A stretch of 64,000 nt of DNA from Faecalimonas umbilicata (GCF_004346095.1 NZ_SLZV01000007.1:61517-125516); one strand, 5' to 3'. Counted from the first letter of the stretch, positions 28,984 to 39,532 are shown. Numbers and translations: made by a program. The notes: a model not told the origin generated them from the sequence alone.

Positions 28984-31554
28984 TTATGCTTTACGACCAC
29001 AGCACTGTTTATACTTTTTGCCGCTTCCACACGGACAAGGATCATTCGGATATACTTTCTTCTCCTCCCGCTTCATCGGCGTATGTGCTGCACTTTCATC
29101 TTTATTTGTTCCAGTCACTTTTGCAACCTGTTCACGTTCTACTTTCTGTTCAATTCTTACGTTAAAGAGGAGACGTACTGTATCTTTTGCAATTGCTGCT
29201 GTCATCTCTCCAAACATATCGTAACCCATCATCTTATACTCTACAAGTGGATCTCTCTGTCCATACGCCTGAAGCCCGATTCCCTGTCGCAGCTGATCCA
29301 TATCGTCAATGTGATCCATCCATTTTGCGTCGATAACCTTCAGAAGAATCACACGTTCAATCTCTCTTAAATGCTCCGGCTCCGGAAATTCTGCTTCCTT
29401 CTCCTCGTAAGCTTTTACGGCACGCTCTTTCAAAAGATGCTTTAATTCTTTCTGGTTCATACCTTTGACATCTTCGATTGTCGGAATCTTGATTGGGAGT
29501 GTTGCATGCAGGTTGACATCCAGCTCGGTCAGATCCCATTCTTCGTAATCTACATCCGGAGAAATGCAGGAATCCACAACATTTTCCACGTATTCCGTGA
29601 TCATATGATAAATAGAATCTCTCATACTTTCTCCGTCAAGTACTCTTCTTCGCTCTTCGTAAATGATCTCTCTTTGTTCATTCATAACTTGATCGTACTC
29701 AAGTAAGTTCTTACGGATTCCAAAGTTATTATTCTCAATCTTCTTCTGAGCCTTCTCAATCGCACTGGACAACATCTTATGTTCAATCTGCTCTCCATCC
29801 TCCACACCGAGTGTGTTAAAGACATTCATCAGTCGTTCCGAACCAAAGAGTCTCATCAGATCATCTTCCAGCGAAATGTAGAATCTGGATTCTCCCGGAT
29901 CTCCCTGTCGTCCAGAACGTCCACGCAGCTGATTATCGATACGTCTTGATTCATGCCGCTCTGTACCGATGATCTTCAGTCCTCCTGCTTCTCTCGCCGC
30001 ATCGTCCAGCTTAATATCAGTACCACGGCCGGCCATATTCGTAGCGATAGTTACAGCGCCATGTACACCTGCATCTGCTACGATTTCCGCCTCTTTCTCG
30101 TGGAATTTGGCATTTAACACCTTATGTTGGATTCCTCTCTTCTTCAGCATCTTACTGAGAAGTTCTGATGTCTCAATCGTGATCGTACCGACAAGAACTG
30201 GCTGACCTTTGGCATGTGCTTCGATGATCTCCTCGATCACCGCTTCAAATTTTTCTTTCTTTGTCTTATATACCGCATCGTTTAAATCAACTCTCTGCAC
30301 CGGTCTGTTCGTCGGAATCTCAACAACATCCATACCGTAAATATCGCGGAATTCTTTCTCTTCTGTCAACGCAGTACCTGTCATACCGCTCTTTTTCTCA
30401 AACTTATTAAACAAGTTCTGGAAGGTGATTGTTGCCAGCGTCTTACTTTCCCGTCTTACTTTTACATGTTCCTTTGCCTCAATGGCCTGATGGAGTCCAT
30501 CGGAATAACGTCTTCCCGGCATAATACGTCCGGTGAACTCATCAACGATCATTACCTCTCCGTCAGAAGTCACAACATAATCCTGATCTTTAAACATTAA
30601 GTTGTGCGCACGCAAAGCAAGAATAATGTTATGCTGAATCTCTAAATTCTCCGCATCTGCAAGATTCTCAATGCTGAAGAACTTCTCTACCTTCTTCACA
30701 CCTTCTTCTGTCAGGTTGACATTCTTTTCTTTCTCATTGACGATGAAATCACCTGTCTCCTCGATTTCCTCTCCCATGATCGCGTTGATCTTGGAAAATT
30801 CACCGCTTGCCTCTCCTTTTACAAGCTGTCTTGCAAGAATGTCACAGGCATCATAAAGCTTTGTAGACTTTCCGCTCTGTCCGGAAATGATCAACGGTGT
30901 TCTCGCCTCATCAATCAATACCGAGTCAACCTCATCGATAACCGCAAAATGCAGTCCTCTCTGCACAAGCTGCTCTTTATAGATGACCATGTTATCTCTC
31001 AGATAATCAAATCCCAGTTCATTGTTGGTCACATAAGTAATGTCACAGTTATATGCCTCTCTTCGCTCATCATTATCCATCGAGTTAAGTACAACTCCGA
31101 CTTTCAGTCCTAAAAATTCATGCACCTGCCCCATCCACTCTGCATCACGCTTTGCCAGATAGTCATTGACTGTTACAATATGAACTCCCTTTCCAGTCAA
31201 AGCATTCAAATATGCAGGAAGTGTAGAAACCAATGTCTTACCTTCTCCGGTACGCATCTCTGCGATTCTTCCCTGGTGAAGAATGATTCCACCAATCAGC
31301 TGTACTCTGTAATGCTTAATATGTAAGGTACGGGAAGCTGCTTCTCTTACGACTGCAAATGCTTCCGGTAAAATATCATCTAATGTCTCGCCCTCTTCCA
31401 GACGTTTCTTAAACTCCACTGTTTTCCCTTTCAGTTCTGTATCGGATAATTGCTGCATTTCTTCATCCATCGCCTCAATTCTGTCAACGATCGGATAAAT
31501 ACGCTTCAATTCATTCTCACTGTGCGTCCCAAATATCTTCTCTAATAAACCCAT
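28984..31554 (-). CDS. secA: SecA, preprotein translocase ATPase
   Basis: 856-residue motor that drives unfolded secretory proteins through SecYEG. Walker A is in [12 protein letters not shown] (near residue 100) and the DEAD-like motif is [11 protein letters not shown]. The preprotein cross-linking and helical scaffold domains follow. The C-terminus carries the zinc-binding SecB/membrane contact motif [14 protein letters not shown]. Length and layout are complete. Confidence 0.98.
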   Translation of the reverse strand: MGLLEKIFGTHSENELKRIYPIVDRIEAMDEEMQQLSDTELKGKTVEFKKRLEEGETLDDILPEAFAVVREAASRTLHIKHYRVQLIGGIILHQGRIAEMRTGEGKTLVSTLPAYLNALTGKGVHIVTVNDYLAKRDAEWMGQVHEFLGLKVGVVLNSMDNDERREAYNCDITYVTNNELGFDYLRDNMVIYKEQLVQRGLHFAVIDEVDSVLIDEARTPLIISGQSGKSTKLYDACDILARQLVKGEASGEFSKINAIMGEEIEETGDFIVNEKEKNVNLTEEGVKKVEKFFSIENLADAENLEIQHNIILALRAHNLMFKDQDYVVTSDGEVMIVDEFTGRIMPGRRYSDGLHQAIEAKEHVKVRRESKTLATITFQNLFNKFEKKSGMTGTALTEEKEFRDIYGMDVVEIPTNRPVQRVDLNDAVYKTKKEKFEAVIEEIIEAHAKGQPVLVGTITIETSELLSKMLKKRGIQHKVLNAKFHEKEAEIVADAGVHGAVTIATNMAGRGTDIKLDDAAREAGGLKIIGTERHESRRIDNQLRGRSGRQGDPGESRFYISLEDDLMRLFGSERLMNVFNTLGVEDGEQIEHKMLSSAIEKAQKKIENNNFGIRKNLLEYDQVMNEQREIIYEERRRVLDGESMRDSIYHMITEYVENVVDSCISPDVDYEEWDLTELDVNLHATLPIKIPTIEDVKGMNQKELKHLLKERAVKAYEEKEAEFPEPEHLREIERVILLKVIDAKWMDHIDDMDQLRQGIGLQAYGQRDPLVEYKMMGYDMFGEMTAAIAKDTVRLLFNVRIEQKVEREQVAKVTGTNKDESAAHTPMKREEKKVYPNDPCPCGSGKKYKQCCGRKA

Positions 31555-31817
31555 GACCTACTCCTTAATTTATCCAAATTTACTCTGTTTCTTATTTTAA
31601 CACTATCCTTTCGCTTCTTCAACAAGTTTATCAACTGTTCATAAACTCTTCCCATCTTCTTTACACCTTTGTTAAATTTTTTCCACAAAGCATTCTGTTC
31701 TCCGGCAAAATATCCCCATTCTTTTTTGAGTTTTCATCATTTTTCTGCCATCTCTGCAAGAATGCCCCACGGCATACAGCCGCAGGGCGTCCAAAATCAA
31801 AAAATATACAGTTTCTG

Positions 31818-32207
31818 CTATCTTGCCGTGTTCGTTTGTCCGGTATTGTCCGTCGCACCGTTCATTGTATCCGCATTTCCGCCATCCTTGTTATCGTCTA
31901 TACGTTTTTCCGTACGTCCGTCATTCTGGTCTGTTCCGTCAAGGACATCTTCTACTCCGTCTTTGACATCTCTTGCTCCATCTTCCACGGCATCCCCTAC
32001 ATCTTCAAGCACTCCGTCACGCGGCGCCTCTCCATCTGTATTTGTTTCTTCCCGCTTTCTTTCACTGTCATTTTTCTTCTCTTCATTTGTTCCCGTTGCA
32101 GTATTATCATCTGCCACATTATCTTTGTTTCCCCTTGCACACGCTGTCATGCACAAAAGAACACTCACACACAAAATACTGAGTATCATTTTCTTTGCTC
32201 TCTTCAT
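31818..32207 (-). CDS. Short acidic low-complexity lipoprotein
   Basis: 129 residues from the ATG at 32207, preceded by AGGAAAGGAAG. A lipoprotein signal peptide ends at the lipobox LCMTAC (Cys near residue 22). The mature chain is almost entirely Asp, Glu, Asn, Gly, Arg and Thr, with recurring short units such as GDAVEDGARDVKDGVEDV that suggest a four- to eleven-residue amphipathic or disordered repeat. No family is recognised; related Clostridia have similar unnamed lipoproteins. It stands alone between secA and dapB. Confidence 0.7.
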   Translation of the reverse strand: MKRAKKMILSILCVSVLLCMTACARGNKDNVADDNTATGTNEEKKNDSERKREETNTDGEAPRDGVLEDVGDAVEDGARDVKDGVEDVLDGTDQNDGRTEKRIDDNKDGGNADTMNGATDNTGQTNTAR

Positions 32208-32309
32208 CTGGCTATCTTCCTTTCCTGAAATGTAGTAAGAATTGCTTCTCGCCAATATTGTCTGCATTCCCTGCCATTCTATACATTCGGAAAGTAATGG
32301 TAATTTTTT

Positions 32310-33083
32310 CTATTGATTTTCAGAAGAAGATTCAATCACATCACTCATGTCATAAAGTCCGGCTTGTTTCCCTGCAAGGTATTTTGCCGCTTCCACAGCG
32401 CCTTTCCCAAAGACTGCTTTTGAGTATGCCGTATGCTTAAATTCAATCACTTCATCTGCTCCGGCGAAAATCACTTCGTGTTCTCCTACAATCGTGCCGC
32501 CGCGCACTGCCGAGATTCCGATTTCTTTCTTTTCTCTTTTTTTGCGTTCTTTGCTTCTGTCGTAAACGTATTCATACGCATTTCCAAGCGCTTCATTTAC
32601 GCTGTCCGCCAGTGCAAGCGCTGTCCCGCTTGGGGCATCCACTTTCAGATTATGGTGCTTTTCCACCAGTTCAATATCAAATCCTGCCGGAGCAAGAATT
32701 TTGGCAGCATCCTGAAGAAGCTTTAACAGCATATTGATTCCCAGTGACATATTTGCCGATTTCAGCACTGCTGTCTTTTCGGAAACACGCTGTACCTGTG
32801 CAAGCTGCTCTTCAGACAATCCAGTAGTACAAAGTACCACCGGGAGCTTTTTCTCTCCACAGTAAGAAAGCAGTCCGTCCACTGCAAGTGCATTGGAGAA
32901 ATCAATCACGACATCCGCCTCCACATCACAGTCCGCAATATCCGTAAAAACCGGATATTCATTTTTCACACCTGTATATTTATCAATTCCTGCAACAATC
33001 TCAATCCCATCATCTTCCTTTACAAGATTGGAAATTACCTGCCCCATTTTCCCATTACATCCGTGCATAATTGCTTTTACCAT
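32310..33083 (-). CDS. dapB: 4-hydroxy-tetrahydrodipicolinate reductase
   Basis: Second step of the diaminopimelate/lysine branch. The protein opens with the NAD(P)H motif MHGCNGKMGQ, contains VVIDFSN and CTTGLS, and the catalytic region is ELVEKHHNLKVDAPSGTA (H-H-x3-K-x2-APSGT). Two adjacent ATG codons (33086 and 33083) follow GGAGGAG; either gives about 257 residues. It lies 182 bases downstream of dapA in the same direction. Confidence 0.96.
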   Translation of the reverse strand: MVKAIMHGCNGKMGQVISNLVKEDDGIEIVAGIDKYTGVKNEYPVFTDIADCDVEADVVIDFSNALAVDGLLSYCGEKKLPVVLCTTGLSEEQLAQVQRVSEKTAVLKSANMSLGINMLLKLLQDAAKILAPAGFDIELVEKHHNLKVDAPSGTALALADSVNEALGNAYEYVYDRSKERKKREKKEIGISAVRGGTIVGEHEVIFAGADEVIEFKHTAYSKAVFGKGAVEAAKYLAGKQAGLYDMSDVIESSSENQ

Positions 33084-33265
33084 CATCTTCTCCTCCATTT
33101 TCTTATGTTTTACATCCCTCACAGCGAATGTGCGAGGTTTTGCGATACAATTGACAAAAGGGGCTGCCACAGAATGTCTGTCCGGACAGAATGCAGTTCT
33201 TTTCTTGCTGCAATACTATATTCTTCCGACAGCTTCCATCCTATGGCAGCTCCTCTATGCTTTCT

Positions 33266-34156
33266 TTATGCGAGCTGAATTCCAAACGCTCTCATTGCCT
33301 GTGCCAATTTCTGTGCATTTGCTTCTTCCATCTCTGTCAGCGGCATCCGCAGTCCACCGACTTCCATTCCCATCAAAGAAACTGCCTTCTTAACAGGAAT
33401 TGGGTTAACTTCACTGAACAGTGCATTGATCAGCGGAATCGCTTTTAATTGAAGTTCTCTGCTTCCTTCAATATCTCCCGCAAAGAATTTTGCACAGATC
33501 TCATGCGTCTCTCTTGGAGCCACATTGGATAATACAGAGATAACTCCCTTTCCTCCCAGAGCCAAAATCGGAACGATCTGATCATCGTTTCCAGAATATA
33601 GATCGATATCTCCCTGTGTCAGCTGCATGATCTTTGCCACCTGTGAAATATTACCGGAGGCTTCTTTCACGCCCACAATATTATCGACTTCTTTTACCAA
33701 CGCCGCAACTGTCGCCGGTTCAATATTACACCCGGTACGGCTTGCCACACTGTACATGATGATCGGCGCATCTGCTTCTCTTGCGATTGCCTTATAATGT
33801 TCGATCAACCCTTTCTGCGTCGCTTTATTGTAATATGGAGTTACAACAAGAAGGCCATCTGCTCCTGCTTTTGCAGCCTCTCTGGACAGCTCTACCGCTG
33901 TTGCAGTACAGTTTGATCCCGTCCCTGCAATCACCGGAATCCTTCCTGCAGTAAAATCAATCGTGCGTTTAATACACTCCAGATGTTCTTCCTCCGTCAT
34001 TGTCGCAGATTCCCCTGTTGTTCCGCAGATTACAATACTGTCTGTTCCATTCTCACAATGATAATCCACCAGCTTCTTTAACTGATCATAATTAATACTT
34101 CCATCTTCATGAAACGGCGTTATGATCGCTACTCCTGATCCTGTAAAAATTGCCAT
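33266..34156 (-). CDS. dapA: 4-hydroxy-tetrahydrodipicolinate synthase
   Basis: Condenses pyruvate with aspartate semialdehyde. This aldolase-type TIM barrel of about 296 residues has the GTTGESATM motif near residue 45, the catalytic Tyr in VVTPYYNKA and the Schiff-base Lys in VGVKEASGN near 163. The start is fixed by TAGGAGGATAAAT before ATG 34156; the 14 codons upstream are excluded. Confidence 0.97.
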   Translation of the reverse strand: MAIFTGSGVAIITPFHEDGSINYDQLKKLVDYHCENGTDSIVICGTTGESATMTEEEHLECIKRTIDFTAGRIPVIAGTGSNCTATAVELSREAAKAGADGLLVVTPYYNKATQKGLIEHYKAIAREADAPIIMYSVASRTGCNIEPATVAALVKEVDNIVGVKEASGNISQVAKIMQLTQGDIDLYSGNDDQIVPILALGGKGVISVLSNVAPRETHEICAKFFAGDIEGSRELQLKAIPLINALFSEVNPIPVKKAVSLMGMEVGGLRMPLTEMEEANAQKLAQAMRAFGIQLA

Positions 34157-34271
34157 ATTTATCCTCCTAAACATCAGTTTTACTTTGATTTTTTTCATTT
34201 CATCAGCGATTTCTTGTCTGAAATTTTATCATCATTTTTTTCTAATGTCAATGGAGCCACAGCTATTCCTA

Positions 34272-34919
34272 CTACTCTTCTTCACTTATTTCAGCACCGA
34301 TACATTCCAGCTTGCTGACTGACACTTCGTATGCCACACGTTTTTCTGTCTCTGTCTCAGACAATTTTTTCACATATTCTCTGCTTTGGATCCTTCCTAA
34401 AATCTGCACATGTTCCCCCACTGCAAATCCGGAAGCATATCTTGCATTTCTTCCCCAACAGATACATGGTATGTAGTCAGATTTCCCATATGGTCTGTTC
34501 ACTGCAAGCAGAAGATCTGCAATTTCTCTCCCAAGAGGGGTCTTGCGGTAAACAGGTGGTTTACAGATGTATCCATCTAAAAGAATATTATTTGTCTTCG
34601 CCCCATCAAGCTCCTCATCCACAAATGCTACCTCCCGAACAAACACGGAAAGTACAAGATGATTCTTATGTTCCTCGTGTCTGTTATACGACCGGAACTG
34701 TCCACTTGCCATGATAAATTCCCCTGTATAATCTTTGGTCACATCTATCAGACGCTCGGAAATCATAAGTGGAATCCGATCTTCAGAATTGCTAAGTCTC
34801 TTAACGAGGACATCTACCATATAGAATCCTTCTCCAAATACTTCATGACTAAATGTGAATCTGGATGCCACCTCTCCCATAATTGTTACCTGGTTGTTTT
34901 CAATAATCTTATCGGACAT
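34272..34919 (-). CDS. SSB-like single-stranded DNA-binding (OB-fold) protein
   Basis: 215 residues. The N-terminal MSDKIIENNQVTIMGEVAS and the later ILDGYICKPPVYRKTPLGREIADLLLAV resemble two OB-fold strand sets; the second half looks more like canonical SSB, including PYGKSDYIPCICWG and an ILGRIQSREY strand. It lacks the acidic DDIPF-type C-terminal tail of the replicative SSB, ending instead in ECIGAEISEEE. This suggests an SSB paralogue with a duplicated or extended fold rather than the housekeeping SSB. Confidence 0.65.
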   Translation of the reverse strand: MSDKIIENNQVTIMGEVASRFTFSHEVFGEGFYMVDVLVKRLSNSEDRIPLMISERLIDVTKDYTGEFIMASGQFRSYNRHEEHKNHLVLSVFVREVAFVDEELDGAKTNNILLDGYICKPPVYRKTPLGREIADLLLAVNRPYGKSDYIPCICWGRNARYASGFAVGEHVQILGRIQSREYVKKLSETETEKRVAYEVSVSKLECIGAEISEEE

Positions 34920-35100
34920 AATTTATCTCTCTCCTCTTTGCTGTATTTTTTTGTCTTTATTATTTTATTCTATGATAACGGATTTATAACCATCCGATTG
35001 GACATTCCCCGGACTTTTCATCGACAGAAATCGACCGCAAGATATGCTTCCCTCATTTTTTCTGTGTTCTTTCCATATTATGTGTTTTTTTAAAAAGGAC

Positions 35101-35128
35101 TTGTAATCTATTGCCAATGTGGTAAACT
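35101..35128 (+). promoter_or_regulatory. Candidate promoter for typA
   Basis: TTGTAA at 35101-35106 and TAAACT at 35123-35128 are spaced by 16 bases, about 50 bases ahead of the ATG. The match is moderate. Confidence 0.35.
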
Positions 35129-35180
35129 GTATGAGTTATTAGTGCTTATTCATGGATTTATAATAGAAAGAAGGTTATTT

Positions 35181-37004
35181 ATGAAAACAAAAAGAGAAGA
35201 TATCCGAAACATCGCAATCATCGCCCATGTTGACCACGGAAAAACAACACTGGTCGACCAGCTTTTAAAGCAAAGTGGTGTATTTCGTGCCAACCAGGAA
35301 GTGGCAGAACGCGTCATGGATTCTAACGACATTGAAAGAGAACGTGGAATCACGATTCTCTCAAAAAATACTGCCGTATACTATAAGGATACAAAGATCA
35401 ACATTATCGACACACCAGGACACGCTGATTTCGGCGGTGAAGTAGAACGTGTACTGAAAATGGTAAATGGGGTTGTTCTTGTTGTAGATGCTTTCGAAGG
35501 TGCAATGCCACAGACAAAATTCGTTCTGAAAAAAGCGCTCGAGCTTGACCTTCCGGTCATTGTCTGCATCAATAAGATCGACCGCCCGGAAGCACGCCCA
35601 GACGAAGTAATCGATGAAATCTTAGAACTTTTCATGGATCTTGACGCATCTGACGAGCAGCTGGACTGTCCATTTGTCTATGCATCTGCCAAGGCTGGTC
35701 ATGCAATCCTTGATCTGACAGACAATCCGGAAAACATGATCCCGCTCTTTGAGACGATCATCGATTACATTCCTGCACCGGAAGGCGACCCGGATGCAGA
35801 TACACAGGTACTGATCAGCACGATCGACTACAATGAATATGTTGGACGAATCGGTGTCGGAAAAGTCGACAATGGTACGATTGCCGTCAATCAGGAAGTC
35901 ATGCTTGTCAATGCCCATGAGCCGGACAAACAGAAACGTGTAAAGATCAGTAAATTGTATGAATTTGACGGGCTGAATAAAGTAGAAGTAAAAGAAGCAA
36001 CGATTGGTTCTATCGTGGCAATTTCCGGAATCGCAGACATCCATATCGGAGACACTTTATGTTCCCCGGAAAATCCGGTTGCAATTCCTTTCCAGAAAAT
36101 TTCCGAACCGACAATCGCTATGCAGTTTATTGTAAATGACAGCCCGTTTGCAGGACAGGAGGGAAAATATGTTACCTCCCGACATTTGCGAGACCGTCTG
36201 TTCCGTGAGCTGAATACCGATGTCAGTCTGCGCGTAGAGGAATCAGAAAATACAGACAGCTTCAAAGTATCTGGCCGCGGTGAACTCCACCTTTCCGTTC
36301 TGATTGAAAATATGCGCCGGGAAGGATATGAATTTGCAGTTAGCAAGGCAGAAGTCCTTTACAAAGAAGATGAAAACGGTAAGCTGTTAGAGCCGATTGA
36401 AACGGCCTACATCGATGTCCCAGATGAATTTACCGGAACTGTCATCGACAAATTAAGCCAACGAAAAGGAGAACTTCAGAATATGGGGGTGTCTAACGGT
36501 GGCTATACTCGGCTCGAATTTTCGATCCCTGCAAGAGGACTGATCGGCTACCGCGGAGAGTTTATGACAGATACAAAAGGAAACGGAATCTTAAATACTG
36601 CCTTTGACGGCTATGCACCATACAAAGGAGATATTCAGTACCGTAAGCAAGGTTCTCTCATTGCCTTTGAGACTGGTGAATCTGTCACTTACGGATTATA
36701 TAGCGCACAAGAACGCGGAACGTTATTCATCGGCGCCGGCGAGAAAGTCTACGCCGGAATGGTCATCGGACAGAATGGAAAGGCAGAGGATATCGAGCTG
36801 AATGTCTGCAAGACAAAGCATCTTACCAATACTCGCTCTTCAGGAGCAGACGATGCCTTGAAACTGACAACTCCTAGAACACTGAGTCTCGAGGAGGCAC
36901 TGGACTTCATCGACACAGACGAACTTTTGGAAGTAACTCCAGAAACATTGCGCATCCGCAAAAAAATATTAGATTCAAAGATGAGAAAACGAGGAAATAA
37001 ATAA
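35181..37004 (+). CDS. typA: TypA/BipA ribosome-associated translational GTPase
   Basis: About 607 residues. The GTPase motifs are IIAHVDHGKTTLVDQLL (G1), RERGIT (G2), DTPGHADFGGE (G3) and NKIDRPEARP (G4). EF-G-like domains III and V follow, then the BipA-specific C-terminal domain. It acts on the ribosome in stress adaptation and 50S assembly. The ATG at 35181 with AGAAAGAAGG upstream is preferred over the frame start 13 codons earlier. The stop overlaps the next ATG by one base (TAATG). Confidence 0.96.
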   Translation: MKTKREDIRNIAIIAHVDHGKTTLVDQLLKQSGVFRANQEVAERVMDSNDIERERGITILSKNTAVYYKDTKINIIDTPGHADFGGEVERVLKMVNGVVLVVDAFEGAMPQTKFVLKKALELDLPVIVCINKIDRPEARPDEVIDEILELFMDLDASDEQLDCPFVYASAKAGHAILDLTDNPENMIPLFETIIDYIPAPEGDPDADTQVLISTIDYNEYVGRIGVGKVDNGTIAVNQEVMLVNAHEPDKQKRVKISKLYEFDGLNKVEVKEATIGSIVAISGIADIHIGDTLCSPENPVAIPFQKISEPTIAMQFIVNDSPFAGQEGKYVTSRHLRDRLFRELNTDVSLRVEESENTDSFKVSGRGELHLSVLIENMRREGYEFAVSKAEVLYKEDENGKLLEPIETAYIDVPDEFTGTVIDKLSQRKGELQNMGVSNGGYTRLEFSIPARGLIGYRGEFMTDTKGNGILNTAFDGYAPYKGDIQYRKQGSLIAFETGESVTYGLYSAQERGTLFIGAGEKVYAGMVIGQNGKAEDIELNVCKTKHLTNTRSSGADDALKLTTPRTLSLEEALDFIDTDELLEVTPETLRIRKKILDSKMRKRGNK

Positions 37005-37903
37005 TGGACTTCTTACACGTTCTGGCAGAACTGCGTACTCCTTTCGGGGAACATTTTTTTCAGTTTGTCACTTATTTTGGGCAGGAAGTCATCATCATAG
37101 CGGTTATCTGCACACTCTACTGGTGTGTGGATAAGCGCTTTGCTTATCAGCTGGGATTTACTTACTTTCTTGCCGGTCTGTGTGTACAGACATTAAAGAT
37201 CACATTCCGGATCCCACGGCCCTGGATATTAGATCCAAGCTTTTCTCCAGTGGAAAGCGCCGTACCTGCTGCGACCGGCTACTCCTTTCCAAGCGGACAT
37301 ACCCAGGGTGGTACTTGCCTGTTCGCTCCATTCATGTTCAAAAGCAAACGCTGGCTTTCTAAGCTCCTGTTTGCCTTTATGTTTTTACTGATTGGATTTT
37401 CCCGCATGTATCTCGGGGTACACACACCGAAAGATGTAGTTGTATCTATGGCAGTTTCACTTTGTATTTCCTTTGCCGTGTATAAAGCAAGCGATTTCCT
37501 TCTGGATTCCACGCGATACAGAAGGCTGATTCTTCTGTCACTCCTGCTCCTTTCTTCTGCTGTCAGTATCTATGCCTTATTCCTACTTTCCCGTGGGGAT
37601 ATCTCACTTCACTACGCATCTGACTGTTGCAAAGCATCTGCTGCAGGGATTGGATTCGGTGTCGGCTGGTATCTTGAAAATCGCTATGTGAATTTTTCCG
37701 TCAAAGGATCGATCCCGTTTCAGATTGGAAAACTCATTATCGGTCTTCTCGTCGCCGTTTCCTTCAAAATCGGGATAGAATTTCTATTCGGCAACTCCCT
37801 TCCGGCAGATATGTTTGCTTACTTTCTTTTAGTTCTGTGGGTAATCTTCCTCTATCCATGGATTCTAAAAAAATTTCATCAATCATCTTCCACTCAAAAC
37901 TAA
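37004..37903 (+). CDS. PAP2-family membrane phosphatase
   Basis: 299 residues, with multiple membrane helices. The three phosphatase signature blocks are visible: KITFRIPRPW (C1), SFPSGHTQGG (C2) and SRMYLGVHTPKDV (C3, catalytic His). The fold hydrolyses lipid phosphates such as undecaprenyl pyrophosphate or phosphatidic acid. Extra helices fill the C-terminal third. It is coupled to typA through a TAATG overlap; the functional reason for this pairing is unknown. Confidence 0.9.
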   Translation: MDFLHVLAELRTPFGEHFFQFVTYFGQEVIIIAVICTLYWCVDKRFAYQLGFTYFLAGLCVQTLKITFRIPRPWILDPSFSPVESAVPAATGYSFPSGHTQGGTCLFAPFMFKSKRWLSKLLFAFMFLLIGFSRMYLGVHTPKDVVVSMAVSLCISFAVYKASDFLLDSTRYRRLILLSLLLLSSAVSIYALFLLSRGDISLHYASDCCKASAAGIGFGVGWYLENRYVNFSVKGSIPFQIGKLIIGLLVAVSFKIGIEFLFGNSLPADMFAYFLLVLWVIFLYPWILKKFHQSSSTQN

Positions 37904-37911
37904 TTTACTTC

Positions 37912-37943
37912 AGGTGTCCAAATGGACACCTGCTTTCTTTTCT
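37912..37943 (+). terminator. Terminator of the typA-PAP2 operon
   Basis: The inverted repeat AGGTGTCCA/TGGACACCT has a two-base loop and is followed by GCTTTCTTTTCT. It lies nine bases after the PAP2 stop. Confidence 0.75.
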
Positions 37944-38015
37944 GCGAACACTGTCTATAAAACCTTTCTTTTGTCAGTCTTTTATTATTTTTTTATATTT
38001 TTATCAAATATTTTA

Positions 38016-38044
38016 TTGCTCTTCGCGGAATTTTGATGTATAAT
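38016..38044 (+). promoter_or_regulatory. Promoter of hpf
   Basis: TTGCTC at 38016-38021 and a perfect TATAAT at 38039-38044 are spaced by 17 bases. The 5' leader is about 65 bases, ending in the AAGGGG ribosome site. Confidence 0.65.
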
Positions 38045-38114
38045 ACAAACATACTACAAATAACTCATTTTTATTTCTATTATTTGTAGAATATACCGAA
38101 AAGGGGTTGGCAGC

Positions 38115-38651
38115 ATGAACTTTATCATTAGCGGAAAAAACATCGATGTAACACCAGGTTTAAAGAGTTGCATTGAACAAAAGTTAGGGAAACTAGAAAG
38201 GTATTTTACTCCTGAAACAGAAATTATCGTAACACTAAGTGTAGAAAAAGAACGTCAGAAGATTGAGGTCACAATTCCTGTCAAGGGACATATCATTCGT
38301 TCTGAACAAAGCAGTAATGATATGTATGTATCGATTGATCTCGTAGAAGAGGTGATTGAGCGACAGCTTCGCAAATATAAGAATAAATTAGTTGCCAGAA
38401 ATCAAGAAGGCAGCAACTTCAAGCAAGAATTTTTTGAATCAGAAGATACTTCTTCAGAGGATGATGAGATTAAGATCATCCGTACAAAACGATTTGGAAT
38501 CAAGCCAATGTTCCCTGAGGATGCGTGTATCCAGATGGATTTACTTGGACATGATTTCTACGTATTCTTCAACGCAGAGACAGAAGAAGTCAATGTTGTA
38601 TACAAGAGAAAGAATGGTACTTTCGGTTTGATCGAACCGGAATTTCAGTAG
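38115..38651 (+). CDS. hpf: Long-form ribosome hibernation promoting factor
   Basis: 178 residues. The N-terminal HPF/RaiA domain (MNFIISGKNIDVTPGLKSCI, to about residue 100) is joined by a charged linker to a C-terminal dimerisation domain (about 120-178, with KRFGIKPMFPEDACIQMDLLGHDFYVF). The long form dimerises 70S ribosomes into 100S particles in stationary phase. It has its own promoter and terminator. Confidence 0.95.
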   Translation: MNFIISGKNIDVTPGLKSCIEQKLGKLERYFTPETEIIVTLSVEKERQKIEVTIPVKGHIIRSEQSSNDMYVSIDLVEEVIERQLRKYKNKLVARNQEGSNFKQEFFESEDTSSEDDEIKIIRTKRFGIKPMFPEDACIQMDLLGHDFYVFFNAETEEVNVVYKRKNGTFGLIEPEFQ

Positions 38652-38661
38652 ACATTTCCTT

Positions 38662-38708
38662 CCCTCCCGGCAATGGACATCCCTTTCCATTACCGGGAGG
38701 GGTTTTTA
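38662..38708. terminator. Terminator between hpf and the YigZ gene
   Basis: The stem CCCTCCCGG-AATGG pairs with CCAT-CCGGGAGGG and is followed by TTTTTA on the plus strand. The two genes converge here and the end of the YigZ gene overlaps the T run, so it may serve both. Confidence 0.85.
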
Positions 38709-39365
38709 TTCTGTATCAAACACTTTCATCTCACCGTCAACTGTTCCAAAATAGCAGCTTTCCTTCTGTGTCATCTTTGCTTGTCCGTTTGTCCCCTCTG
38801 TGATCTCTGCTATCACCTCCTGATTCATCTCTTCAGGAATGAGCGCAATCAGCATCACATTCTCTGCATAGACAGAATCCAGAACCGTAATCCCCCTCTG
38901 TCCAAGGATATACTGTATTTTGCCAAGTCCGGTATAATCTGTCTGTATTTCCAGTTTAATCCCCCAGTTTTTGGTAATAATCTTACTGGCTTCCAATCCT
39001 GCTTTGACTGCTCCGGAATAAGCCCTCACAAGCCCTCCGGTTCCAAGTAACGTACCTCCAAAATATCTTGTCACTACGACTGCTGTATTGTGTATCTCCT
39101 CCCCCAGCAACACATCGAGCATCGGTTTTCCTGCTGTCCCCTGCGGTTCTCCGTCATCACTGCATCTTTGTGTCTCAAATCGCTCCCCGATCACGTAAGC
39201 ATAGCAGTTATGAGTGGCATTCCAATATTTTTTCTTCATAGACTCGATAAATTCCAGCGCCTCTTCCTCGCAGGTGACCGGAAGTACTGTCGCAATGAAG
39301 CGGGACTTCTTCTCAATGATTTCTGCTTCTCCCCCCTCATAGACTGTATGAAATTTACTTAACAT
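38706..39365 (-). CDS. YigZ/IMPACT family protein (UPF0029)
   Basis: 219 residues. The N-terminal domain has the family marks SRFIATV, NCYAYVIG and the signature DDGEPQGTAGKPML near residue 75. The C-terminal DUF1949-like domain resembles ribosome-binding folds. Its biochemical role is not established; relatives influence translation or protein turnover. AAAGGGTGAT precedes the ATG. Confidence 0.9.
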   Translation of the reverse strand: MLSKFHTVYEGGEAEIIEKKSRFIATVLPVTCEEEALEFIESMKKKYWNATHNCYAYVIGERFETQRCSDDGEPQGTAGKPMLDVLLGEEIHNTAVVVTRYFGGTLLGTGGLVRAYSGAVKAGLEASKIITKNWGIKLEIQTDYTGLGKIQYILGQRGITVLDSVYAENVMLIALIPEEMNQEVIAEITEGTNGQAKMTQKESCYFGTVDGEMKVFDTE

Positions 39366-39510
39366 ATACTATCACCCTTTTTCTAATTACATTTTATCTG
39401 AAACTGTTTATACTATATCAACAGAACTCTGTTTTCACAAGTTTTTCTTAAGTTTTTGCCTTGAAATATGAAGATTTTATTTTATGCTTTATTTCAATAC
39501 ATAAATTTGA

Positions 39511-39532
39511 TATAATTACCTGATAAAGGAGG
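39511..39532 (+). promoter_or_regulatory. Extended -10 promoter and strong ribosome site of the PBP gene
   Basis: TGATATAAT gives a TGn-extended -10 (TATAAT at 39511-39516). AAAGGAGG (to 39532) lies ahead of the ATG at 39542. The transcript leader must therefore be very short, about 20 bases. Confidence 0.5.

Noticed and set aside
33184..33195. CTGTCCGGACAG palindrome between dapA and dapB as terminator or operator
   Set aside because: It has no T run and no second copy nearby; a 12-base palindrome alone is not enough to call a site.
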